A stretch of DNA of 64,000 nt. Origin: Pycnococcus provasolii (lineage: Eukaryota; Chlorophyta; Pseudoscourfieldiophyceae; Pseudoscourfieldiales; Pycnococcaceae). The stretch spans positions 62,001 through 126,000 of the forward strand of contig OW568868.1 in NCBI GenBank assembly GCA_938743325.2, in the 5' to 3' direction. The position numbers and the translations under genes are program-made. Positions 17,290 through 27,300 of this stretch are shown piece after piece; positions within the stretch are counted from its first letter, which is position 1, and each line of letters starts with the position of its first letter. The notes below the pieces were generated by a model. The model did no database searches and was not told the origin of the DNA. It saw only the letters and a list, made by a program, of their open reading frames with translations.

Positions 17290-19713
17290 ATGATGGCGTC
17301 GGCGGCGGCGGCAGAACGCGCGGCAGATGCGGCGTGTCACGCCACACGTGTTGTCATAAACAGTAGTAACACGACGACGACGACGACGGGAGGAGGAGGA
17401 GGAGCAGCAGCAGCAGCAGCCATAAAAAAGAAGGATTCCGACCTCTATTCTTATCACAACATCGACGACGGCGACGATGACGGGCGTCGGCGTCGACGCT
17501 ACCACTACTACGACGGGAGCAGATACAACCACCACAGATGCCTGCGTCGAATCTTCCTCGTTGGTATTTTCGTCGGTGCGATCGTCGCGGGACTGGTGCG
17601 ATGCATACGCTTCTCACACTACTACGACCTTGGAGTTGGCAGCAGCAGCACGTCACTATATACGAGAACGTACGGCGCCGAAGTCACTGTTGTGCGCCAT
17701 CATCAACCACTTGTCAAACAACAACAAGAAGAACAACAACGAGTCGCCGGCAAAATTGAGGATGATGATGTGAAGCAATGGCTGCAAGATCGAAAGGAAT
17801 ACATGGACAAGCAGGGTGGCATCGACGTGATTGGCAACAAGTATCAAGATAACGACGAGCAGGAAGGTGTTGGGCAGAACGACGACAACGAAGTCGAGGA
17901 TGACGACGAGGATGAGGATGCAGACTACGAGGAGACGAGGAAAAAGGGGAGTATCGCGAAGCAGCCTGGGATTGCAAATCCGGACGACAATACTGACGAA
18001 GACTACACGATGATCGAGGGTATGAATCGCACACAACTTTTTGAGGAGGCTGAAAAGGAGGCGCACGACTTGCTTGCCAAGTACAAGCTGATAGAAGATG
18101 AGGACGACGAGGAAGACGACGACGACGACGGCGGCGACGACGACGAAGAAGATGATATCGCCGCCAGAAAAATGAAGAATCGCGAGGGGAATAACAAGTC
18201 ACCTTCTCGAGAGGAGGAGGGGAGAGAAGAGGAGGACGACGAAGATTCACGACGTCAGCAAAAAGCAAGTCATGATTCAAGTGAATTCCAGAAAGTCCTT
18301 TCCAAAGAGAGTGGCAGGCCGGGTGGTGCGCGCATAAGCTGGTCCGCAGACCGTTTCCAAAAGGAAGAGAACCCTCCAGGTGCAAAACGGTGGATGAAGA
18401 TCGTCGACCTGCCACGTGCTCTTAAGCAGCCGCTCGGCGCACCGTGTAAGCGCGACGGCGAGTGCCTGAGCGAGAACTGCGACGTGCACTTTGGCAAGCA
18501 TCCCGACGGACGAAAGGATACGTACACATGCGTGGATCGACCAAAGATCATTCTGGGCAGATGGCCAGGTCGGCTTGGCAACCGCATGTTTGCCTACGCC
18601 TATGGGCGGGAGTACGCGCACATATTTGGCTACGATCTGTACCTCGTATCTCACTGGGAGGGAACGCGTCTGTTCAAGAACCACTACTACAAGGTGATTG
18701 ACAGCGATCGTGAATTTGTGCGTACGTTCATGACACAGAATGAAGACCACCACAAGGCGCTGCGTCTATACAACAAGCGGCAGAAGCAGCGTCTCAAGGG
18801 CATCTCTTATCACAAGCCTTCTGACTGGGGAACTCCAAACGGAGTGACCGAGGACTCAATTGGGTCGTACAAGAGTTTCATCTTCAGCCGCTACAACGAA
18901 ACGCGCGTCGCGAGCTACTTCGAATTCAGCGACCTCGTCAAGAGCCTTCCAGTTTACAAGGAGTGGGAGGCGAAGGCTGGAACGTACGACATCGCCCACC
19001 TTCGGCGCGACGACATAGCCTACTGGAGAGACAAGAGAACTCAGGGCTACAGCGTCATCTCCAAGCGCTCGTACATGAGAGCGTTCCAGGAGTTCGGGAC
19101 GGACAACAAGACGGTGCTCTGGGCGACGGACGACAAGACAGGCAAGTGGGGCGTGGGCTTTCCAACGTCGTACGGCATTCCTCCCGGCGGATGGGCGTAT
19201 CCCGAGGGCGAGAAGACGGTTCCCGACATTCTCTTTCCTTTCTTACCAGACATGCTTCGCATGTATTTCGCACGCAAGTTTTACCGAGCGAACTCGTCCT
19301 TCAGCTGGTGGATTGCGTTTATGGCGCACCGCACGAGAGGCGCGGATGTGTACTCGCCGGTGCTGCACGCTCGCCATCTCTTCGGAGGCAGTGACAAGCG
19401 TAAGCCAGAGCATGTCACAACAGACTTCGAGTTTGTGCATGGGACGCATCCGCACTGGATGTGCATGAAGTGGGACACGAATTGCGGCGACATCGTCTTC
19501 GGTCCGGAGGCTCTAAGTCGGACGCACTACAAGTGCGGTGGCCTGCACCCATCGAGCGGGCTTTTCGCGGATGTCAAGTACCCTGCTTGCACGCGTGACG
19601 AGGTGCGCACGCAGAATGCCACCATCGCCGCGGATCGCGCGCGTTGGCGCACGCACCTGGGCGTCGCGAACATGACGGGTCGGGCGTACGGCGATGAGCC
19701 GTTGGATTGGTGA
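17290..19713 (+). CDS. type II membrane glycosyltransferase, GT11-like fucosyltransferase
   Basis: 807 residues. A low-complexity cytosolic part is followed by one membrane anchor (about 88-104, IFLVGIFVGAIVAGLV), a very acidic stem (about 150-330, Asp/Glu runs), and a catalytic domain from about 370. Its diagnostic stretch is GRWPGRLGNRMFAYAYGREY (near residue 421), equivalent to G.LGNQMFQYA of alpha-1,2-fucosyltransferases, with HLRRDDIAYW in place of the usual H.RRGDY and LWATDDKTGKW later. A small Cys-rich segment (CKRDGECLSENCD) precedes it. The fold assignment is good; donor and acceptor are inferred. The ATG at 17290 is followed directly by a second. Confidence 0.75.
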   Translation: MMASAAAAERAADAACHATRVVINSSNTTTTTTGGGGGAAAAAAIKKKDSDLYSYHNIDDGDDDGRRRRRYHYYDGSRYNHHRCLRRIFLVGIFVGAIVAGLVRCIRFSHYYDLGVGSSSTSLYTRTYGAEVTVVRHHQPLVKQQQEEQQRVAGKIEDDDVKQWLQDRKEYMDKQGGIDVIGNKYQDNDEQEGVGQNDDNEVEDDDEDEDADYEETRKKGSIAKQPGIANPDDNTDEDYTMIEGMNRTQLFEEAEKEAHDLLAKYKLIEDEDDEEDDDDDGGDDDEEDDIAARKMKNREGNNKSPSREEEGREEEDDEDSRRQQKASHDSSEFQKVLSKESGRPGGARISWSADRFQKEENPPGAKRWMKIVDLPRALKQPLGAPCKRDGECLSENCDVHFGKHPDGRKDTYTCVDRPKIILGRWPGRLGNRMFAYAYGREYAHIFGYDLYLVSHWEGTRLFKNHYYKVIDSDREFVRTFMTQNEDHHKALRLYNKRQKQRLKGISYHKPSDWGTPNGVTEDSIGSYKSFIFSRYNETRVASYFEFSDLVKSLPVYKEWEAKAGTYDIAHLRRDDIAYWRDKRTQGYSVISKRSYMRAFQEFGTDNKTVLWATDDKTGKWGVGFPTSYGIPPGGWAYPEGEKTVPDILFPFLPDMLRMYFARKFYRANSSFSWWIAFMAHRTRGADVYSPVLHARHLFGGSDKRKPEHVTTDFEFVHGTHPHWMCMKWDTNCGDIVFGPEALSRTHYKCGGLHPSSGLFADVKYPACTRDEVRTQNATIAADRARWRTHLGVANMTGRAYGDEPLDW

Positions 19714-20349
19714 GTATGATGATGATGATAAGGTTAGAAGAAGATCGTTTGTTCGTTGGTTGGATCCCTGTTGTTGTGACAATCAACAATACATATGTGA
19801 CAAGTCACGCCGCTCTCTCTCTCTCGCACCCAGTCAGAGTAAAACCATAATGCTTGCCAACGCAACGGCAAAACGGCTCCCCAACTTACAGTAGTACTAT
19901 GTAAGCCTTACTTCCTACTTGTCTTGATCGAGGAAAGGGAGGGAGGAAGTGGTGAAGAAAGGTGGTCAAGTGGAGGTGAACAGTGGAGGTGAACCGTGGG
20001 AACTGGGAAGCCCGAAAAAAGGCACATCGTGGATAGTAAAAAGTTTTTACTACCTTCCCTGGAATCTGGATGCACACAGTGGACCTACACAGTGGACATT
20101 ACATTACGATGGACAAGTGGACAGGAGGTCGAGACCAGGTCGAGGCCTCGAGGGATGCAGTCAACCACATGTAGAGTATTGTGGTCAAACCAAAGATGCA
20201 TCCGTCAACAAGAAAAACAAGTCAATTGGTCAAACCTCGTACAAGTCCCCTCCCGGCCAGCACTCGGTCTTACCCTCGGCCATTTCGGCCGGCCATGCCC
20301 GCATAAGGCTGCTCACTAGTGGACTCTTTACTTAAGTTAAGTCTATCCC
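19714..20349. other. spacer without recognised gene
   Basis: 636 bases with short direct repeats (GTGGAGGTGAAC twice near 19972-19995; CACAGTGGAC twice near 20080-20095) and GAGGCCTCGAGG near 20140. The open frames here do not resemble proteins. Confidence 0.4.
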
Positions 20350-23300
20350 ATGTTCCGCTTCGGCGGTCGTGCTCAGAAACATGCCTCGCAGAAGTACGCG
20401 CCGCCCGTGCCCAACAAACACGACGAAGCCAAGGCGCTCGAACACGCGGCGGAACTACCCGAGGGGGAATGGGAAGCGCCCACGGAGGAGGAGGCGCTCC
20501 TCAACAGAGACGAAAACCACCCGCACGACCTAGACGGTTACCCTGTGCCTATCAGCGCGTCGAACGTTAAGGTCGGAACCGCGCTCGGAGACGGGTTCAG
20601 CCTATACTTCCTTCAACTCAAGTGGCTCGTCGCGCTGTGCTTGCTCATGTTCGCGTGCAACGTGCCGTGGATGGTCGTGTGCAAGTTCGGGGAAATGTAC
20701 ACGCCGTACAACGGAACCGTTGACCTGTACCGCAAGGGAGACGAACCTGCGTCGTGGAACCTCGACGACGGAACGTTTGCGGCGATCGAGCCACTGTACG
20801 TCAACCACTCGAACTACGAAGCCGACATTGCCGCAAAAAGGTTCTTTCTGCTCGAGGTGCCACGCCTAGGAACGTACCGTGTTGACCGAAGCGACTTGCT
20901 TTACTCCATCATGGCCAGCGACATGCTCGCGTCCATTCTGTTCCTCGTCGCACTCGCGCTCATGGGCTGGAAGGCGAAAAGCCTGCTGAAGGAGGTGGAC
21001 GACAACTGCCTCGAGGCTGCGGACTACTCGGTATACGTCAAGGGACTGCCGGAGGATATCAACGACGTTGAGGAGGTGCACAGCTTCTTCGAACTCAAGT
21101 TTGGGAAGGTGGTGGACGTCTACCTCGCGCGCAACGACGGCACTCTCCTGCAGATGTACGAGCGACTTGCCAAGACCAAGGAGCGCGTGCTAGAGGAGCA
21201 GGCTCGTTACCTGAAAACGCGCAAAAACGAGAAGAGTGTTATACGCTACCAGCGCCGAGCTGCGAAAATCGAACATCGCCTCAAGGAGCTCGAAGCACGC
21301 TCGGTGTACAGGACGGTTGGCGCGTTCATCACCTTCTCGAGAAACAGCTCCAAGATTGAGGCCATGAACAAGGTTCCTTCAAATTGGCTGGCGAAGCTAA
21401 TGCAACCGAGCGAGGATAAGTTCCGTGGAATTCACTCGTACTACATGACTCGTGCGCCGCCGCCATCCAATGTTCTTTACGAGAACCTGGAAGTCAGGAA
21501 ATCTCATCGCGTCATCATCGGCGTGATGGTGAACATTTTGCTGGTCACCCCGCTCCTCATCGCGAGTTTTGCCGCTCTCAACGAACTTACGCGCCTAAAG
21601 TTGGAGGCAGAAGGGGTGAAGTCTCTAGTCGTTCCGAACCAGATTGTTCAACCTGCTGTGATCGTGCCGGTACTTCCACCTCCGCCGGCGTTGCTGCCGC
21701 CGCCTCCATTGACAGCATCTAGCGTCGATGATGCGTCAGGAACGACGAAACCCTCTATTATCACCACAACAGCAATAGCCACAGCCACAACCACAACCAC
21801 AACCACAGCCACATCTCTTTCCACCTCAGCTACAACGTCCGCCTCTCCCGCTCTAAGAAGATCGCAACATCATCAACGCAGACGCATGAGCGAAGTGGAC
21901 AAGTCTGTGGCGTACAAACCATTGGAAGATGGTGTCTGCAATGCATTCATGGCCTCGACCTGCAATGCGGCTGTGACAGACGGTAATCGAGGTTACTTCA
22001 TCGATTTTACATACGGCGTGCTGCTGACAAAGGATACGGGATTTAACAGCGTGGAAAATTCTCCGTACGACGTGAACGATGCCGTGTCAGAAATGCGCAC
22101 ATGCTTCAATGGTCTCAACGGCACAACTCTCGGCCACAGGTGCCTCGACCTGAGCAACTGCTACAAGTGCTACTGTTATGGTCTGCGCAACTTCACGACG
22201 TGGAAAGCCTTCGAAAGATTCGAAAGTGCCACAACGGCAGGGCTCGTGATGCGGGATTGTGGCAGCTTCATCGCCAAATCCTCAGAATCCTGGGAGGTTT
22301 ACGCCGGAACAGTGGGTATTGCCGTTCAGAACGCAATTTTGAATCAGGTTCTGGGAATGACTGCGAAGTTGGAGCGCCACGTCTCGGAAGGTGGAACGGC
22401 CACAAGTCACATGTTGAAGCTATACACAGCCACGCTTATCAACACGGCTTTCCTCTCGCTCTTAATTAATGCGAATGTGCCGAGTCTTCGAAAATTTATC
22501 GAAGATATTGATCTCATTAAGGACTCTCTTCTCTTTCGTGGAACGCACAAAGACTTCAATGATGGATGGTACAACGAAGAGGGTATGGGAATCATTCTTC
22601 TCATTTTAATCACCACATTTGCGCCTCTTGGGGGGTACATCGGCAATTGGTATCGTAAGGCGTTCGTGCGCTGGTGGAAAAAGCGACGGGTGTGCAGCCA
22701 GCAGAAGCTGAATGAGCTTTTCATTGGGCCTGACTTCCAATTAGCTGAGAGCTACGCGCGCTTAACGCTGAATCTGACTCTGATATTGATGTACGGCTCG
22801 GGCATGCCAGTCGTATACCTCGTGGGTGCTATTTGCTTTTTTGCCCAGCAGTCGATCGATCGTTTCATGGTGTTTCGAGTCTGCAGGATGATGCCAAGGT
22901 TATCCAAGGAAGTTGGCACGGCTGCCATGGAGATTTACCCATGGCTCATGTGCCTGCATCTTGCATTCGGAGCGTGGATGCACTCGCACTTCTATACGGA
23001 GCGCATTGACGAGAAGGCACAGGCCTTAGGGGTTGACACCTCCTTCTTCTCAAACGCGATCAACAATACGATCGCTTCAGCGGGAGCTTCCACTTCGATA
23101 ATCAAGGTTGTTGATAGCATTGGGAGCAAGATTGGCGTGGAAAACATGAATGCCTCTGCATCCATGGCGATCAACGCCACGGCGGTGAATGCAGCGATAG
23201 GTCGCATTGCTGATAGGCTCACGAGCGAAGCGGATTCCGATGTGGATGTCATAGGTCGCTTGATGCAGACCAATGCCTTCCCTCTCTTTCTGATGCTGTG

Positions 23301-23681
23301 CCTCATTCTGATTATCGTACCTGTCATCCGCTACGTCGTTTTTGGATTCTTAGGGCCAATTCTCTTCGTCTTGCTCTGCCCTTGCCTGGTTCGCGGCAAA
23401 AATCGCCCCGACGAGTTGGAGGCACTGCCAAATTACGAGGACGCGTTCTTTGAGTAAGGTTTTATGATCGAAGAAGCCGCAGCTAAACGAATTGACCATC
23501 GAACTAACTTAAATCAACCAAACCTCACAGGGATAAAATTGTCGGTCTTCCGTCTTACAAGGTTGAGGATCACCCCAAGTACCGCGAGGCGTTCACAAAC
23601 GTGCGTAAGGGTCGCAGTGCGAAGGAGGAGGAGGACATCGACATGGGCGACATTGAGAAGATGCTCCGCGGTCTCGTATGA
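20350..23681 (+). CDS. OSCA/TMEM63 (CSC1-like) mechanosensitive cation channel, two exons
   Basis: Exons 20350-23453 and 23531-23681 give about 1,084 residues. The layout follows the OSCA/TMEM63 family. N-terminal membrane segments come first (about residues 95-110 and 190-210). The cytosolic RRM-like domain contains VYVKGLPEDINDVEEVHSFF and a coiled region. The entry motif APPPSNVLYENLEV corresponds to A..P.dI.WeNL. A C-terminal pore bundle includes YGSGMPVVYLVGAICFFAQQ. A long extracellular insertion after the third membrane segment is rich in Pro, Thr and Cys, and is unlike plant OSCAs. These channels open on membrane tension or osmotic stress. The second exon adds a 50-residue charged tail. 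Confidence 0.85.
23454..23530 (+). other. intron near the 3' end of the OSCA/TMEM63 gene
   Basis: The donor is GTAAGG at 23454 and the acceptor is CCTCACAG ending at 23530, 77 nt. Splicing replaces the immediate stop after ...YEDAFFE with ...EDKIVGLPSYKVEDHPKYRE..., a charged tail whose composition is clearly coding, ending at 23681. Confidence 0.85.
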
Positions 23682-23687
23682 TATGCC

Positions 23688-23755
23688 CTGAGATCCCTCA
23701 TTCAGTAACGAAGTGTACTTTACTCTATCCAGCGGTTGTCCATTCACACCATAGA
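23688..23755 (+). repeat. dispersed 3'-end repeat, copy 3
   Basis: Begins CTGAGATCCCTCATTCAGTA six bases after the OSCA/TMEM63 stop, in the same orientation. It follows the family consensus through ATCCAGCGGTTGTCCATTCACACC and then diverges. Confidence 0.75.
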
Positions 23756-24301
23756 CTACGATCGTTCTTCTTAGTACCTGTGTCAACGTAAAATTATCGT
23801 GGTGCTGTACGGTAAAGCAGGATACTGTACCGTACCGTACCACCACTGTAAACTGTAAAGGTATACGTGAAGGTGAAACTTGACCTAGGGTACTGTACAT
23901 ATCTGCTCGGTCATCTGAACGATTCGTAGTACGACCAGTGGTGGAAGATTCCGTTGGGTGGTAAAGTGGAACGTTACCACCCAGTCGCTAGACTACCAAC
24001 TATGTACCCTTTGGTAGTGGTAATGGCATGGTCGAGTTGCTTATTGGAGTGTCGTGTGCACGCCACGTGGAGGCGTCTTAGAACCCTACCCGGTAGGAAG
24101 CCTACCATCCTACTAAAATACCATGGTAAAAACTTACCGTACGATAGAAACCAGGGGAAGAAACCGTCGCGCGTGAAACCCAACCAACCGAGGAAATCGA
24201 GGAAATCATCATTCATCAAAACCACCCTACCACATCGTAGTACTACCACGGTGGTACAGAACTTACTCGGTCACACAATCCCTCGCAGGCTCGCGGCGCC
24301 G
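23756..24301. other. spacer rich in GTACC/TACCAC words
   Basis: 546 bases upstream of the X8-G8 gene. It has repeated GTACTGTACCGTACC words near 23820-23850 and many TACCAC/GTGGTA words on both strands, which can form small hairpins. The frame of the next gene is open back to 23954, but only from a TTG and without protein-like sequence. Confidence 0.45.
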
Positions 24302-27300
24302 ATGCCGATGCCGATGCCGATGGCGATGGCGACGCGAGCGTTAAGGCGACGCATCTTGCTGGTGGTGGCGGGTTTACTCGCCTTAAGCGCAGAATCCTCA
24401 GCCTTGCCCACCGCGCCGGCGCGCAAGTTCTGCCTGCCCGCTCGCGACGCGTCCAGCGAACAAACGCGAGGGGCGCTCAGCTGGCTCTGCTCGCAGCTCG
24501 GGGCACAGGCGCCGTGCTGCGACCCGGTCGACGCCGCCGTGTGCGGAACGTGCGCGTCGTCAGACGAAATGAAACTCACAAAAATGGTCAACGAAATGTG
24601 GTGCCCCGGGCGCGACTGCGCGAACACCGTCGCTTGTGACTTCGGAGGCGCCATGGTGTGGAGGGATGTCGGCACGGGAGAAGAGGGACAGGATGAACAG
24701 CGGTGCACGGCGCTGGCGCCCGTGCCGTCTCCTCCGCCAAGCTCGCCGCCGCCACCTCCACCTCCACCTCCACCTCCTATGCCTCCACCCTCGCCACCTC
24801 CGCCGAGCCCACCGCCACCTCCGCCACCACCCTCGCCAACTCCGCCACCACCACCCTCGCCACCTCCGCCGAGTCCACCGCCACCTCCGCCAAGCCCACC
24901 GCCTCCTCCGACCCCGCAGCCTCCACAAAGCCCACCACCCGCGCAAGACGATCCGCCTCGTCGAAGCAATCCTCCGCTGTGTACACTTGCCATCGGCGAA
25001 ACTGCCACCGCCTCGGGCACAATCCTTTGCGAGGAAGGCATGAATATCGAGGGCACGCTCACGGTGAGCTCTGGAACACGCCTCGTCACGCCGCGCATTG
25101 TCGTCGGCACGAGTGGCGTACTTCAAGTTGGAACTCCAGAGATACCCGTGTCGAATGTGGAGATTTACCTTCAGCACGACCGCTGCGACGGCGTCACGGA
25201 CCCAAGCCTCAAGCGAGCTTGCCTTGCAAATGGTGTGCTGTCAAGCTACGGCCGATTCGACGTATTCGGCGTTCCCAAGACACCGTGGACGCTTCTCGTG
25301 GATGACTGCGACGCGTGCGACACGCTGACCGTCGCCGAGTGCAGCGGGTGGGCTATCGGCGACCGCATCGCCGTGAGCGCGACGGGAGGGCGTGCAACCA
25401 AGTACAGCGAGCTCGTCTACGCGCGCAATGACGGCATGCCGCTGGCAGCCGCTGATCCTCATGACAACTTCGAGGTGAGTGAGGCGACGATCCAAAGCCT
25501 GACAGCTTTGGGCGACGGACAACGTTGCCAGGTGAAGCTTGACGGCGCGCTGAAGCATCTGCACCGAGGCTCGTGGATGGGAGGCGGTCGCGTGCCAACG
25601 CACGCGGAGGTTATCAACCTCAGCCGCAGCGTCGTTATCACAGGCCCTCCGATGCACTGGAAGGATGCCGCGATGCCGATTCGTGGCGGCCAGGGAATTG
25701 TCACCGCACAGATGTTCGGCGGTACGATGCGTGTCTCCTATGCTCGCGTCGAAAATTGCGGTCGCGTTCAGCTTGGTCGATACTGCCTGCACTATCACGT
25801 TGTTGGGCCATGCCACGAGTGCCATCTTAAGGGAAATGTCGTCACGCGAGGCGTGAACAAGGGCATCACCGTCCATGGCACGCACCATGCGACGGTCGAC
25901 CAGAACGTCGTGTACGACCTTCGAGGGGCGTCGATTTACATCGAAGATGGCAATGAGGTGAACAATACCATCAGCCGAAACGTGTTGATGTGCCCAAGTC
26001 TCTCCAACGGAGCGCCCATCGGAAATCTTTTACAGGACGGCACGGGCAATCACATGCGCGGCCGGCGGTGCAGCCTCCTCGGTGTCGAGAGCCATCGTGA
26101 TTCTGATTACGCCGAGCAGAGTGGCATCTACGCTCTGAGCCCGTCCAACCACATCATTGGAAACCGAATCTCAGGTCATGAAAATGCGCTGTTTGTCAAC
26201 CACCAGGGCGGACATACGTACGGCATTGGATACGCAAAGGGGCGAAATTGCGTGGCATCCATGCCATTTGGCCGCACTGAGGGCAACGTCTTCCACAACA
26301 ACGCCGGCTTTGGATGGTATGTCAATGTCGCGTTCCCTACGAATGTCGATGTGACAGCCGAGGGGTATGTCAAGGACTGGAATTCGTGCCTTCCCTTCAA
26401 CATGACCACGGGCGAGGAGAATGGGAAGGGGTTCGTGGTGAAGGACCACGTCGAGTACTTCAATGACTTCAGTATGGGTGCATACGACCTTGGAGATGCC
26501 ACATTCGAGAACGTCGTCAGTGCTATGTCCAACAAGGGTCTGTATTGGAAGACGTACCGTCGTGGAGCGAACAGCGCCGCCTTTGCAAGAAACGTTACCT
26601 TCGTGGATAATTCTGCGCATTTAGAAGGTCCTGGCGGATCTGGATTGGTGGAATTTGAGAACCTCGACCTGATCACAACGCCAGGATCTGGCTTGACATC
26701 GCGCTTTGTCATAAATCACCACTGCGCGCTACCCGCTGAGCAGACGGGCGGCTTGTGCGCGAGTCACTATGTCATTCGTGCGGCAGCGGGTGCGGCCCCT
26801 TTTGCACGAAACCAATTTGTGTCGGAGGCTTCTCGCTCAGATGCCGTCATACTGTATGACGGTGCGAGCCAATTTCTGAAGCCGGCAGGATCAGGTGAAG
26901 CTTCCGTTGGCGCTCTGCCGACTTTCGAAACCTCTGCATGCACGGAAGCTGCACCATGGCTTGTTTGCAATGGGATGGATGATGTGCGGGTAGTTCGAAT
27001 CTATTCGCCAGACCGAGGGACGCTTCGCGTGACAGTAGGTGGTGTGGTGTACAGCGTGCCATTCCTCTCATTCACGCGCGGGAAGGTGAGGAGCAACCAG
27101 AAGTACGTGTACACTCCCCCCGAGGCGTACCTATCCCCCGGAGGGTACACATTCCTCGTTCGTGATAATGCAGAAATTAGCATCGACATTCCAACGTCAC
27201 TTGGACCTGGTGATGCGCTTTACGACATGTTCACGCTGGAGTATGCGGACGCGGCGATGACACCTGAGACGTCCATTCGCCTCAGCATTTCAGGAGACGC

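Noticed and set aside
24271-25110. Gly-rich protein antisense to the X8-G8 gene (likewise 39423-40043 antisense to the GH72 linker)
   Set aside because: Complement of Pro-rich Ser-Pro(n) coding sequence; no independent support.
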